DNA of 64,000 nucleotides from Pisaster brevispinus (GCA_023634235.1 JAMKCF010000013.1:9027827-9091826); one strand, 5' to 3'; positions 21,800 through 33,657 are shown, numbered from the stretch's first letter. Program-made: numbers and translations. The notes: generated from the letters alone by a model not told the origin.

Positions 21800-22163
21800 A
21801 CTTAAAAGGCAGGCTATACTTTTGGTAATTGTCAAAGACCAGTATCCTCACTTGGTGTATTCCCCCATATGCATTAAATAACAAACCTGTGAAAATTTGG
21901 GCTAAATTGGTCATCAAAGTTGCAAAAGAATAAAGAATAAAAATACCCTTGTTGTGTAGAATTAAGTGCTTTCAGACGCCTGAGAAAGGCTTCATGCCTG
22001 AATCCTTTCTCAGATTCAAAATTGTGGGTGAAAACATACTTCTTTCTCTAAAACTACATTACTTCAAACGGGGTTGTTTCTCAAAATGTTGAATTATATC
22101 AACAGGTCTCCATTGTAAATTTTTCATGATCGTTTATCAATGTCAAATAATGCTGCTTTTAAA
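21800..22163. mobile_element. TTAA-flanked foldback MITE
   Basis: Left edge CTTAAAAGGCAGGCTATACTTTTGGTAATTG, right edge AATAATGCTGCTTTTAA. It contains CCAGTATCCTCACTTGGTGTAT, GAGAAAGGCTTCATGCCTGAA and CTAAAACTACATTACTTCAAA, nearly identical to the 51618 copy. Confidence 0.8.
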
Positions 22164-22514
22164 ATTTTGCCACATTATCTGGGTCTCATATTTGTTCTGA
22201 TCTTCTGTTAACAATATTGAATCATATTGAATAAGGCAGTGATGAAAGACCAAGTCGCATTTATTACCCAGGGGTAGTGCAAGCAGAATGTTTTGAATCA
22301 TCACAGCCAGTTGTTGTCCCCCTGCTGGGTTTTGGAAATGTTCCCAGGAAGTCCCCGGACAAGAAACAGCTCTGTACTCAAATCGATGTTCAGACCTTTT
22401 TGATGCAGCCATCTTTGATTTGGTTTTCCTATCATGCAAATCAACGTGGCTAAATTGAGGCTAGAAGGTCAGGACAGTCTGACCATGTTATTTGATCAGC
22501 ACTGCAAGAATAAG

Positions 22515-22645
22515 GCTGTGTTCGAATTGGTGGCTGCGGCTATGGCTGGATTTTGGCATCATCATGTGTTGAAGTATGTCCTTAGCAACACCCTTCCCAA
22601 CAGTCATAGCCGCAGCTGTAGCCGCCAGTTTGGAAACGGCCTTAG
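22515..22645. mobile_element. Short MITE (family H), ~130 bp
   Basis: The left end AGGCTGTGTTCGAATTGGTGG and the right end CGCCAGTTTGGAAACGGCCT are imperfect inverted repeats that continue inward as CTGCGGCTATGGCTGGA and CATAGCCGCAGCTGTAG. Related to 38932-39052. Confidence 0.75.
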
Positions 22646-22705
22646 CCTGAACATCTGTCATTTTCACATCAAGGCTTGTGAAAAATGGCAGATACGGCAT
22701 TATTG

Positions 22706-22945
22706 GAGTGTCATGGCCAAGTTGTCTAGTGCACTGGACTCAAGTTCTTGAGTTGTCAGAGTGTGGGTTCAGGTCCTGGTCATTGCACGTGTGCCCTTAC
22801 ACAAGAGACAGACAATTGCTTTGTCCTTTGGATGAGTTAAGCCCTACAATAGGTCCACATTGTGCAATGCGCATAAAAGAATCCAGTACTATCGATAAGA
22901 GAAGGGGTTTGCCCCAGACTTTATTTGATGTAAGAAACACCGCGC
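22706..22945 (+). mobile_element. tRNA-derived SINE (family A)
   Basis: Head GAGTGTCATGGCCAAGTTGTCTAGTGCACTGGACTC with B-box remnant GGGTTCAGGTCCTGG. The body contains GATAAGAGAAGGGGTTTGCCCC. The 3' end is truncated compared with the 7009 copy. Confidence 0.85.
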
Positions 22946-23999
22946 AAAATCTTCACTGCTTCAGAATTGATGGTAGAGCCCAAACCAGAGCTGGAGCCCA
23001 AACCGAGGTTTGGAAAAGCCCCTAGGTCTAGCACCCTCTGGCATTATGAGCAATGTCTTATTCCTTCCCTTTTAACTGTATAAGAATGTATCATATTATA
23101 TGGCATTTATGGTATTTCATTTACTCTGTCTAGGGTTGAGCTTGAGTCAACCCCACGGGGAGTTGAACTCTGGTCTTGTGATTGCGAGTCAAGTGCTCAA
23201 CCATCTGATGCATTCCAGATTTTTTGGGGGAACTAGACAACTCAAAAGCTTTTGTGGGATGGTACACAGTTTAACCAACTTAGAATACAAGCACCTGTAT
23301 GTTTATGCCAATACAACAACATTAAAATGTACACTTCTCAATCAGAGACTTTGGGATGAACGTATGTTGTATTCATTTGTGGATGACTTTCCTGTGTTCA
23401 TACATGTGCCATTCTTCTATTCGTGCAAAAAGATCAAGATTCTATGTTACTTTTTAGAGTATAACTTAAAGGGGGGAGTTGCTTTACAGTAAAACATTTT
23501 CTCACTTTCTATTTAAACTTGTATCAGTCATTAATTAATGTTTAAGTTAATGTACATTGTTTGTTTGAAGAGTAAATTATTATCAATCCTCCAGTGTGAA
23601 CAGTGGACAAGTGTGAACATTTCATCAAAATTCGTTTTTGTGTAATACACACATGAAAGCAGGTTTATGCTTCTTTCAACTGCATAAATCAAAATGAGTA
23701 TTGGTGATGTGAAGGTCTTCTAATGCTATTTTATTGACTTTGAGGGAGGATTGGTACTGCAGGCCTTGCCCTTCTTTGTGTAAAGTAGCCCACTGGGCAA
23801 TTAAACTGTACGTTTTACTTGCCCCTAGGAAGTTTTATTAGCCTAACTTTCAAACATGCATTGTCAAAACTTTATCTTTCTGATGTATTAATGGTAGCGA
23901 TCACAATCAGTTTAATGGCAAAATGAAGTTACATTCACACACTCAACAATAAGTTAACACATTTTCAAAATGTATTATTCACATCTGAACAAAAAATAA
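22946..23999. other. Mostly unassigned sequence
   Basis: A stretch near 23780-23840 (TAGCCCACTGGGCAATTAAACTG) may be a diverged relative of the repeat at 24000-24140. Otherwise nothing is recognised. Confidence 0.35.
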
Positions 24000-24140
24000 T
24001 AATTGAGCATTTTAAACAAGTAGGTAGCTCAGTTGTTAGCGGCTCACAGGGCAAGTTGAGAAGTGGTGTTTACTAGCCCATAGTAGTTTTACTAAACAAT
24101 GTACACATCTGGCTAGTGTTAAGAGTGAGCCCTGTACTGG
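24000..24140. repeat. Dispersed repeat related to 1140-1285
   Basis: Shares GGGCAAGTTGAGAAGTGGTG and following blocks with 1140-1285, and ends CTAGTGTTAAGAGTGAGCCCTG, a hAT-like terminus. Its left part, AAGTAGGTAGCTCAGTTGTTAG, resembles a tRNA A-box region, so a SINE-derived head is possible. Confidence 0.65.
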
Positions 24141-25035
24141 AATAAATTTATAATCAGTGGGCTTTCAGATTGAAACTTAATATTTTTTTCCCCAATTACA
24201 ATCTTGTGCTCTGCCTTTAAATGGAAGTCACTTATTAATACCAGGCTCCAAGAAGGCCACTCAAGGTCAGGAAATCAATTAAATGTAATCAATTTGATTA
24301 CTTAAAATTATTTGATGATGACAAATTTACAACTTAACTGTTACAGACTGTTTGACATGCAGTAATTTGTGTATATTTCAGAGGCAAAATTGATACTCTG
24401 TATATGACCCTTTATAATGGATGGGTTGTTATGACTGCTGACTATAGACAGCGCTTATTTAACAAGTGGCTGAATCTTGCAGTTTGAGTTAGAAATCACA
24501 AAAATTACTCCAGCCGCCATTGCTGATGTGCTGGCAGCACAAGGTTTTATACACATCATAAACAAAAAGGAAAAATTGTTGTTTTGTTAATTGTTTATGC
24601 ACAGTAGGTGTCCTGCTTAACAGTTTACACAATTTCTCTGACAGGACAGCATGACCTAACAATGAAAAATACTGACCATAAATATTTGCCAAAAAAAAAC
24701 ATGAACTGAATCCTGAAAATGGTGCAGACATCAGGTGAGTTTAAGTGTGACAGACATGAAATCTGCACGGTTGAATTTAAAGTGCATTTATCAGCAAGGT
24801 TTTTGTTTGTCAGAATTTTAATACTCACTTTCTGTTTAGTGGCAAATACTTAATTCTACATCATTATGTCATTTATTTTGCATAAAAAGTAACTACGGAA
24901 AAAATTTTTCCTTGTCTTTCTGTACAAAACCTTGAGCTGCCAGCACCTCGGCAATGGTGGCGCGGTATACAGTACTTGCGTGTACCGATAGGTCTATTGG
25001 CTACTGTGTCAAGTCTAGGAATTGTTTGTGAAGCA
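24141..25035. other. Unassigned sequence
   Basis: It contains a strong acceptor and donor pair (24646-24734) with no open frame between them, listed under rejected items. No repeat family recognised. Confidence 0.4.
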
Positions 25036-25038
25036 TGA

Positions 25039-25125
25039 CCCCCTTCCCCGCTGAAAAGCCAGGCCCCCTGCCCCACTGCTGAAAAGCCAGCCTCCCCTGT
25101 CCCACCCTCACTGAAAAAACCTGGC
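25039..25125. repeat. C-rich tandem repeat, ~3 units
   Basis: The motif CCC(T/G/A)CTGAAAA(G)CC(A/T)GGCC recurs three times with C-rich linkers. The long minus-strand open frame that covers it is a by-product of the low stop-codon density of this sequence. Confidence 0.7.
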
Positions 25126-26524
25126 CACGCCGCTTGGTGTTCCACAAAATATCTCAGGTCATTTTTTTCTGTTGGAAGTTGAAACAAATTTCAACCTGAT
25201 GCATGTTTTTTGGCCAAACAAACCTGTGATCGCAACTTTCATTTTGTATAAATTTGTTATGAAGTTCATGCATAAACTGGCCTTTAAAGCTGTATATAAT
25301 GATTTCAGAATGAATGTCTTGATCCAAAACAGAATTCATCCCTTCCCCTGAAATGGAAATTTACAATATCCTCACATTGAAATAAATATGTTTGTAACTA
25401 TCAAATGCCTGTGATATGTGCACATAAATCTGGACTTATAAAATTGGACAGCGTATGAATTATAATGGGAAATTTAAAAGCGCCTCTTATTCATGAAAAC
25501 AGGAAATTAATATTATTTTGTGATTGTAATAGCCTGAGAAAATAAAAATCAGCTTCTTAATTTGCATGAAGTTTTCACAAGATCACCTGTAAGGTTACAA
25601 GTTTAGTGACCGAAAGTCACCTGACGCTCGTGACGGTCAGCAGCCATGATAAATCTTGATTGCGCTTTTTTGAGAGTCAGAAGTTGTATCTGTGTGGACA
25701 GTTGCCTTGAACTTTAAGAATGTGCATACAGCAAAAAACATCCATGCCTGTCTTAACCATTAAAGACAGGGAACCCAATCTTTCTACACGGAGTCTTGCC
25801 CGACCCTGAACAGAAAGTTCAGCCCAATAGAGGGCGTATATAAAATGTAAACATGATTTACACGAGTTACAAATGTACTATGTATGTTCAACCATACAAG
25901 TACATTGTGTTGTGCACAATATGTAATGTATTGATCAATAGTGAATCATTTCAGTTTGAGTCGCTTAAGATTTGTTACCTTAATGATGCATAACCGACTC
26001 GTGATTTTACCCTACCCCCACACCCCAACCCCCTCCCCACCCCTTCTGTGCCTGTTGCAATGGGGATAGTTAGGAGACAATCAGTCTGAAGATGACACTG
26101 GGGGAATACCTGCTAAATAAAAAAACACAGCAACAAACCTCATAAGTACTCTGGAAAGTGTGGGGGGGGGTATGGAAGGAAATGAAATTGTCCACAGGTG
26201 CCGTCAATGTTTTTGTTCAGCTCAACTTGAGTACTGAGTAAATTAGTCCTGACGCACAATTGCTTTCGCAGGAACTACCTGCTGATGCTAGTGTTAGGAA
26301 GGCCCCATGGAAAATTGAGCTTGTCATTCGGGACATGGCTATGGGAGCATGGACTTATGGAGTATCAGAGCCTGGTTTCTTCATTCCTAATAAAGTGCAC
26401 AAATTTGTTAAGCGCATACAAGTGTGCTTAGCAGAAACAGGTTATGTTGTAATGGAAAGTTTTATTTCATTCACATCCAGTATGTACCAGTAACAGGATA
26501 AATAGGAAACAATGAACATATCAT
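25126..26524. other. Unassigned sequence
   Basis: No firm feature. An open frame at about 26244-26493 overlaps sequence resembling the GGGCCC-type MITE (CTTAGCAGAAACAGGTTA) and is not called as coding. Confidence 0.4.
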
Positions 26525-26850
26525 CGGTTCAGAGCAGAAAGGACTCTAAGACCTACATGTAAAAACCCAGACCCAGTCCGCTTAGAGCAGAAAGGACTTT
26601 AAGACCTAGAAAGACCCAGTCGGCTCAGAGCAGAAAGGACTTTAAGACCTAGAAAGACCCAGTCGGCTCAGAGCAGAAAGGACTTTAAGACCTAGAAAGA
26701 CCCAGTCGGCTCAGAGCAGAAAGGACTTTAAGACCTAGAAAGACCCAGTCGGCTCAGCGCAGAAAGAACTCTAAGACCTAGAATTTAAGACCCAGTTGGC
26801 TCAAAGCAGAAAGGACTCTAAGACCTAGAAAGACCAGAAAGGGCCTCAGT
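26525..26850. repeat. Minisatellite, 43-bp unit, ~7 copies
   Basis: The unit starts CGGCTCAGAGCAGAAAGGAC and continues TTTAAGACCTAGAAAGACCCAGT. Central copies (about 26578-26750) are nearly identical with exact 43-bp spacing (for example 26621 to 26664). Outer copies are diverged and contain indels, the usual pattern of an array that turns over from its middle. Confidence 0.92.
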
Positions 26851-27840
26851 TCAACCACTGTAAATGCCTCATGTGATGCTCACTTGACGGTCCATGATCA
26901 TTCTTACATCATGTATGTGTTTTAGTGGTCCACTCATGGGCCTGATGTCCCAAAAAAACCTTCCTCTGAGGTTTTCCAAAGTAGCGTGCATGTGATGTTG
27001 GTGCAAGGGGTCAGTAGATCAACATGAATGATCAGTGGTCGTCTGTGGTATGGCTTAAGAACCAATGGATAGATTTTGAAACCCTTATCATTTTTTATGT
27101 ACAGTACACACATGTTGGAATAATGCTCTTTCGTTTCTGTGTCACCACTGCATCCAGCTTGGCCTAGAAAAACAATTTCATAAAATGTTTTTAAAACTGT
27201 TCTTGCAACTTTCAAAAGAGTATCACTTTAGGGGAAGTTTGATTCATATGTTGTAATCTTGTGATGTTAAACTGGTGTTTTAAAAACAAGTTACAAAACC
27301 CCCTAAGTTCTATATCGTTCAGTATTGCTTAAGGGCTTCCTTGGGCCAAGGGGCTTCCCACATAGTATGTGTACATATTGGGTCTTCTGAAGGGACTTTT
27401 CCAAAACTCTGTATCAATTATTAATTTGTGCTGCACATGTATAGTGCATGTGCAATTTAATGTATAGACATGTTGGTGTGTAGGTTTTGGCAAAGAGTTT
27501 TAAAGTGATGTTTGTTCCTTACTGTAGACCCTCTATGCTATTACAAAGGTGCTAACAGATAGTGGTAATGATACATTTGACCACTGGTACTTCTATTTTT
27601 TCGCAGTTTAGGATTTCTATAAACTTGTATATAAAGTACTTTGTTGTACAATTTACACACTGTTTAGTATTTGTTGGTTGCAGTCCTGTCCTGTGCATGA
27701 AATGTATATCTTGTACACGATAACAAGTGAATCGGATGAGACAGTTCCTTAAGTGAGTCTGACATGGTCTTGGCCTGTGGGCTTGATGGCGTCCAGTATC
27801 TACCAAATCAACCCAGTCATCAGACTTTTGACTACCCTGG
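26851..27840. other. Unassigned sequence
   Basis: Open frames exist on both strands around 26926-27215, but neither has a recognisable domain. Nothing else seen. Confidence 0.4.
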
Positions 27841-27852
27841 GTGGTGTTGGTG

Positions 27853-27945
27853 TTACCCCCCCTTCCAAGAAACATGTAGCTTCACCCCCCCCCCCCCCCA
27901 CCTCCAAAAAATGTGTAGCTGTTACCCCCTCCAAATACCAAACAT
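27853..27945 (+). repeat. Short C-rich duplication with a 15-C run
   Basis: TACCCCCCC-TTCCAAGAAACATGTAGCTTCA and CACCTCCAAAAAATGTGTAGCTGTTACCCCC are two copies of a ~45-bp unit. The C run is at 27885-27899. Confidence 0.7.
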
Positions 27946-28346
27946 ATACTTTTGTCCTGATGCGTATAAAAAGAAGTGGAAGACGCAATGAAATCCTTTT
28001 AAAAAATAGATCAAATGATTTTTAGATGTTTCATGCAGCAACATTATATCTTGCATCATCAATATAGCTTTCAAGTTGGAGTGATTGATTGAACTACAGT
28101 TAATGACAGAAGAATCTCAGTGCCTCACCTGAAATCTTACATGTAAATTGCAACACAGTTAAAACGATGAACACTGTTGAGTGAAGTTCAATTTTATGTA
28201 GGTTATATTATTCTCAAGTAACCACAAGGGTTGTATCCTAAACTAGGTGTGATCCCTGGCTACATGGCAGTTAAAGGTTGTATGGATTCTGACTGGCACT
28301 CTGAGCACAGATCTATCGACAAAATAGGGAGACCGCCAACACTATA

Positions 28347-28500
28347 GGGCTAGATGGCTCATCAGTTGGTAGAGCTAGAGCGCTGGCAAGTTAATTTGGA
28401 GGTCGCAGCTTCAAGCCCTGCTTTAATAAATTTTTCTTTGTTCAATCCCAAATTAAGTTATACTATATGAAATAAAATACTTCAGCCAAAAAAGCTAAAT
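28347..28500 (+). mobile_element. tRNA-derived SINE (family B)
   Basis: Head GGGCTAGATGGCTCATCAGTTGGTAGAGC (A box), then GGAGGTCGCAGCTTCAAGCCC (B box), then TTTTTCTTTGTTCAATCCCAAATTAAGTTATAC. The shape is tRNA-like, but the copy is too diverged to fold as a functional tRNA. Confidence 0.82.
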
Positions 28501-29940
28501 GACTTTGAAATGATGGCAAACTGTCAAACTTGTCACATGTGGTTTAATAACAAACCACCTGATATAAATGAAAAACAACCTCCCTTTAATATCTGCCCTG
28601 TGCTGCACACCAGATACCTTCAGGGGGTGCTACTATTTCAAGGGATGAAGCTGATGGATTTATCAGGGCACTCATGGCTAGACAGCCACTCAGCCCATGC
28701 TCAGCCACAAGTGACCAGTCCCCCAAGGCAGTATTTTGACCAGCTAAAGACTGTTTCTGGTTATAAAATATAGGGCACTGCCAGATCGATTCCACTTTTA
28801 GGTATTATACATGATTGGTAGAGCTGATACGTGAAATAATAAACCTGTGAAAAATGTGGGTTTAATCCACTGTGTGAGTCCGGAGAAAATAGTGAAAAAC
28901 CGTGCTATTTTTGTTAAGTTTGGTTGTAAAAATTGAAATCAGCTGTTTTAGATAACAGTTTTCTCAAATATGACGCAATTCAGAGGGAAATATTTAACAG
29001 AAAAAATGTGTTCTAGTACTTATGTCGATCTTCATAATCAGTAAGCTTACAGACTACAATTAAACAATGTTTTTATCCTTACCAATCCTGTATAATACCT
29101 TTAATCAAAGCCCAACATCCAAATAAAAAAAAAAAAAAAAAAACCAGTATAGTAATAATAGTACAATAGAGAGATGGCTAGAGATTTAGGGAGGCAAAAC
29201 TAGGCAGAAATATATAATTGTTTTTCAGTGGCAATTGTGCCGTTGTTTTGATAATGAAATGTGGCCCTCCCCAAGAGACAAGTGATTTGCCCGTAGACAT
29301 TTTGGTCATATCTTTGTTGAAGAGCATTGACTACAATGTGACAGCCCTTTTCAACCTCCCCACCCCACCTCCTCTCTCTACAAAGAAGACAAACAATGGA
29401 GAAAAACAAATTATCAAGTTGTTTGCCTGGGGCCATTTTGATAGCATCTCTTGGCCCACATTTCTCTCAAACGGAAATGTGGCTCCAGTAGAGTGTGCAT
29501 GTCACATTAGATTAAAGGGTTGCCAAGGTGAATGGGGTCCACCCATCCATATGACATGTAAGATACTTGATGCTAAACTAGCATTGTTGAAGTCACATTG
29601 TACTCAGATGTGATGAGGGTGACCCAGTTTGGCTTTGTTGTTGCCCTACATCTACCCCTCTCATTTTGGTTTTCATATCTACACTCCCTACTCACATGCA
29701 AGATAGGTAGATGGCTAGGGTGTCCCTTCTCAATCAAAGGGTCGCATGGACCCCTTGTGGCTGTTGCATCTGGTAACCATGACAGATACATGTAGGGCTG
29801 CTCTAAAAAAAAATTCCATGTATGAAGTAAAATACTTTTACCTCCAACATGGAGATAAATAGTGGTGTTTGAAGCTTTGCATGGTGTGGAAAATAAAATA
29901 ACTATAAATTGTAAACTTGCTGGTACAATCTTGTGTAACA
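28501..29940. other. Unassigned sequence
   Basis: It includes an ~18-base A run near 29127-29144, possibly a retroposon tail. A 131-codon open frame (29218-29613) has no recognisable domain or splice-site context and is not called. Confidence 0.4.
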
Positions 29941-29944
29941 TCCC

Positions 29945-30035
29945 TTTTGGAGGAGTGTTGGCTCTGAAAAGAGCCAGTGTGGTCTAGACGTTTTGAACAG
30001 TATACTCTGCTCGTCTTCAGGAGAATGCTGGAGTA
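29945..30035. repeat. Dispersed repeat (family D)
   Basis: Contains GGAGGAGTGTTGGCTCTGAAAAG, GTGTGGTC and GAACAGTATACTCTGCTCGTCTTCAGGAGAA, matching 39585-39670 in the same order. Confidence 0.7.
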
Positions 30036-30207
30036 CTGGTGGTGATGCAGCTTATGTGGAACTTAAGGGATGCACATTTGGGTGGGACGTATCCAAGGAG
30101 ACTATGTTTTTGCCCGTTTGTCTGTTTGTCTGTTTGTCTGTCTAGGCCTTCAAGAGCGACACTGTTGGGAGCTTGTTCGGTAAGAACTGTACTTGTGGTT
30201 TTTAACA

Positions 30208-30232
30208 ACATTGTGGGGTAACCCCACAATGT
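30208..30232. repeat. 25-bp near-perfect palindrome
   Basis: ACATTGTGGGGT-A-ACCCCACAATGT: two perfect 12-base arms around a single A. It sits ~105 bp after a four-unit (TGTC/TGTT)TGTC-type tract at 30116-30142. Confidence 0.95.
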
Positions 30233-30533
30233 GTTTGTGGGACAAGAAAAGTTAAAGAAAAAGGACAATAGAAAACAATGGGGAAAGCCAAAAATGTTGC
30301 TCTACCACAGATAATTGTCTGTCTGTCAATAAGTAGGATATCTGACAAAAGTCAGGTTTGAATTTTCACGAAACTTTGTGGAAAGATTAATCAAGGGCCA
30401 TTGAACAGTAGATCAGGATCTTTTTGTAGATTCAGGACCATTTTGAGAGAGACAGAGCCCTTAATATGAGACCGCCACCTTGTGGAGCATTTTGGGCATT
30501 TCAGTACTACGGTCAAGTCTGTGGTTTCGTCTA

Positions 30534-30695
30534 TGAGCAAGTTCGGGTGGGCGACAAGAGCGACTAGACTGTGACGTACCTCTCGAGTTGACTAGATCGA
30601 CCATGCTCCAGTGCATGGTCAATCTAATTAATCTCCCTGTGCTCTATGGTTTCTGGTAAGTCTAGTCACTCTAGTCGCCCGCCCGAACTTGCTCC
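30534..30695. mobile_element. Short MITE, ~162 bp, with long inverted ends
   Basis: The left arm GAGCAAGTTCGGGTGGGCGAC continues AGCGACTAGACT. The right arm is its inverse, ending CGCCCGCCCGAACTTGCTC. A second inner palindrome (GACCATGCTCCAGTGCATGGTC) lies at its centre. No other copy was seen in the window. Confidence 0.75.
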
Positions 30696-31001
30696 TTGAT
30701 TACTGCTCAGGGTGGTGGAGGTACAATGTACATGTATTCGCTCTATTTTAGTGCTTTCAAGCTTAATAAAGAAATCAAACCAGCAAGACTTTTTCCCCCT
30801 CTTTTTGGTTACTCGATTGGAGGTGATTTTGATATCTTCTTTTCTTAGGTGGATGAGGTAAATTCTGACAATTCGAAAAGAAACTTGCATCCCCTTAAGG
30901 TGCCGCTTCCCGGTTTTATCGTAAACTTGCAGTTAACTGTTGTAAGGCTTCTTACTGGCACCCCCAAACAAAGATATTGACTAAATAGGGAAACCACCAA
31001 C

Positions 31002-31130
31002 ATAGGGATAGATAGCTCAGTTGGTAGAGCACCGGTCTGTCAATCTGGAGGTCATTGGTTAAAATGCTGCTCTAGTCAATTTTTGTTAAAGCTCAACCCT
31101 AAATTAGATTCAAGATAAAATTCCTTTGAG
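31002..31130 (+). mobile_element. tRNA-derived SINE (family B)
   Basis: Head ATAGATAGCTCAGTTGGTAGAGC, middle CTGTCAATCTGGAGGTCATTGG, tail TCAATTTTTGTTAAAGCTCAACCCTAAATT. This is the best-preserved A box of the family here, though its B box has decayed to GGTTAAAATGC. Confidence 0.83.
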
Positions 31131-31268
31131 TAAAACCATGCACAAGCAAAACTAAGTTCTAGTTACATGTTACATGCCATTGCCACCCAGGTAGTTCCTG
31201 ATTAGTGACCAAACTGGGAGTAGCCAGTTCCAATCAGGGTAGAATTACCCTATTGACCCAGTTCACTA

Positions 31269-31393
31269 GGGCCCAATTTCATAGCTCTGCTTAGCTTGGA
31301 ATTCAGCGCTTATGGTCCATAGAATCAACCCCCTTAAAAGGTCGTATAAGTACTGAGTTCTGTGGTAAGCAGGGCCCTGAAATTAGACCCTGA
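31269..31393. mobile_element. GGGCCC-type MITE, short subfamily
   Basis: The left end GGGCCCAATTTCATAGCTCTG and the right end CAGGGCCCTGAAATTAGACCC are inverted. Internal GAATTCAGCGCTTATGG and TGAGTTCTGTGGTAAGCAG complete the fold. Confidence 0.85.
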
Positions 31394-32488
31394 TGTCATT
31401 ATTTCTATAAATTTGTTGCGTTTTTTTTTGCGAGTCGAGTTCCCCCATGTGTTAGACAGTGTAGTGTGCATTTTAGGTAACAAGGTGTTTGCATGCTTAC
31501 CATTGATGTGCAACTTGATTCACAAAGTGGCAAGCGTGACAGACAGTAGCTCTGCATTTTAGGTTTTTGCAAATGGTCAATTGGGGATAGTTGGTGACAC
31601 AAAACCTGTAACCATATGACTTAGCCCTGACATAACAGTATACAAACTGTACATTCTTGTTCCCAGGGGATTGTACACATTTCAATACCTTTTAATGACC
31701 ACTTGAAACAAAGCAATCCAATCAGTCACCAACCCACAGATCATTAACCAAATATTTGCAGAATGCCCAAATGGAATTTTTCCTTGTCTTCACGAGGCTG
31801 CCGTCTTTTCCCAGGGTGAGGGGGGAAGATGACAGACAGGTGTGTGATGTCCGCCTCATTCTGGTAACTTCTAATGTCTTATTGGATAGGGTACCACTCT
31901 GTCTGTGGTGACACATCTCCAAGGGGACCTACCCTTATCCGAAACCGTAGACATGAAATGAGGTGGCATATAACTTCACAGATGTTGCACACATTTTCAG
32001 GTTTGTCATGGTGATTGAGACATAAAAACTTACTTCTCTACCCAATTTGATTATAATCTTTCCTTGGCCTCGCGGACACACCCTGTTGCATTTATGGAAG
32101 CAGGCCAATACAGTGTACGTATGAGGATAGAGAAATGATGACGTTAGAAATAAGGACCAGCCCTTGTTGAATGTGAAAATTTGTAGGTTGACAACTTCAT
32201 CGCAGGTTGTCATATTTGATGTTTCATACATACATGTGCTTCTTTGAAGACAGTTTACCAAACTAATAGAGTTGATAACACTGTATGATTCTTTTTAGAA
32301 CCCACATAATACGAGTGATTCGCAATACAGTGCGCCCTCTACAGTCTGCCCAGGAGAGGCCATTTTTGTAGTGTATCATGGGAAAGAGGTCGACAAAGTT
32401 TTGGTCCTCATGCAGCACCCGCTGCATGACCCCCGATAGTTTAAGCCCGTTAGTGGTTTGCAAAGCAGCAATGTCAAACCGCCTGTGC
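31394..32488. other. Unassigned sequence
   Basis: Nothing recognised on either strand. Confidence 0.4.
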
Positions 32489-32489
32489 A

Positions 32490-32675
32490 CTGTGTTTAAG
32501 CGTTACATATGAAGTGTGGAGCTGAGAACAAAAGGAGTCCATACAATATAGGTACTTGAAACACTATGTGGACTTACACGCGTCCACACAGTGGTTTTTT
32601 TTTTCAGTGTTGAGGAATACGTTTTTTTCTTAAGTGCACAGAACAAAGGAATGTCCACAGATCCTATGCAACACA
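32490..32675. repeat. B-A' module of the 62-kb inverted-repeat family
   Basis: The first part (GTGTGGAGCTGAGAACAAAAG, CACTATGTGGACTTACAC) matches module B at 62254-62348. The second (CAGTGTTGAGGAATA, AGAACAAAGGAATGTCCACA) matches module A' at 62348-62433. Order and orientation are the same in both places. Confidence 0.85.
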
Positions 32676-33229
32676 GAGCTATGTGGAGTTGTGAGTGTTA
32701 TTTGAGTTTAGTGGACACTAATGGCCTCTCCAAGGTAAACCTGTAGAGGGTGCACTGCATTTTGAATTGCCTGTATTTATCAGAATTTATATAGTTATTG
32801 TGCCACTGAAAACTTCCCATGATGACTTCCCTTGATTTACTTATGATGATTGTAAATGAGGATAAATGCTTGATCTTGAAGGAACTTGACAGTACTTTCA
32901 AGTTTTAGGATAAGGCATGAACCCTCAGCTTGTACTTCCTTTCCTCCATCCATGGTACTAATCAAATTGGAATTTCTTTCTTGGGCAGTTACCATGATTA
33001 CAGATTGATGGTGCAGTCCAGCACTGCCCATCATGAGGAGCAATGTTAGAGTCCACCAGTTGCATCAGCTTTGCAGTAAAATATGCTGCCCTTTTTGCAG
33101 TGGCACCAAGATTACATGCTGCTTGAAATAATTGACAGGCAGAAGCCAGAACCATGGTGTCTAAAAGGACCCAAGATTACAAGCAATTTGTGCATGTGCA
33201 TGGTGTCATTGCATTAATTGTTTCATTTA

Positions 33230-33645
33230 CAAAGTTTTCTCAAGCACTTGACTCAAGCTTTGGTGTTTCTGATCAGCAGTGTGGTTTCCACTTTCCAGTC
33301 TCGGTCTTGACACTTGGTGTCCTTGAGCAAGACACTTAACCATTTTTAGTTTTGTCCTTCTGATGGAACACATAGCAGTAGGTCATGTATGTTGTGTAAT
33401 GTACAGCAAATAACCCAGTGCACTGATGTTAAGAGGGGGCGTTTGCCCAAGAGTTTTCTGGTATGGTTGGCTGCAGATTGCACCATAGTACCTTGTAAAC
33501 CATTACATCATGCTTTGTTAATAAATGGGTTTTATATTTCGAACATACCTCATCTCATACCTTGTAAACAAAATAATGAGCACTTTGAGATGCCCTCATG
33601 AGGTGTAATAAAGTGCTGTAGAAGAACTCTGTATTATTATTATTA
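33230..33645 (+). mobile_element. tRNA-derived SINE (family A), 5'-truncated, with 3' tail
   Basis: Lacks the first ~25 bases of the head but keeps GTGTTTCTGATCAGCAG, TGTCCTTGAGCAAGACACTTAACC, TGGTTGGCTGCAGATTGCACC and the 3' end AAAGTGCTGTAGAAGAACTCTGTATTATTATTATT. It shows the full 3' structure of this subfamily. Confidence 0.85.
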
Positions 33646-33657
33646 AAGTAAATCTGT

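Noticed and set aside
24646..24734. 89-base block between a strong acceptor (TTTCTCTGACAG) and a strong donor (CATCAG|GTGAGT)
   Set aside because: All three frames contain stops well before the donor, so it cannot be an internal coding exon. It could only be non-coding, for which I have no evidence.
26244..26493. Plus-strand open frame of ~80 codons after an acceptor-like TTGCTTTCGCAG
   Set aside because: Its second half resembles the GGGCCC-type MITE interior (CTTAGCAGAAACAGGTTA), and no domain is recognisable.
29218..29613. 131-codon plus-strand open frame
   Set aside because: No domain, no acceptor or Kozak-type start, and the sequence looks compositionally like its surroundings. Chance is a sufficient explanation in 64 kb.
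31002..31078. Possible functional tRNA gene (good A box, tRNA-like length)
   Set aside because: The B box is decayed and the tRNA-like part continues into the family B SINE tail. The same holds for 28347 and 44250.
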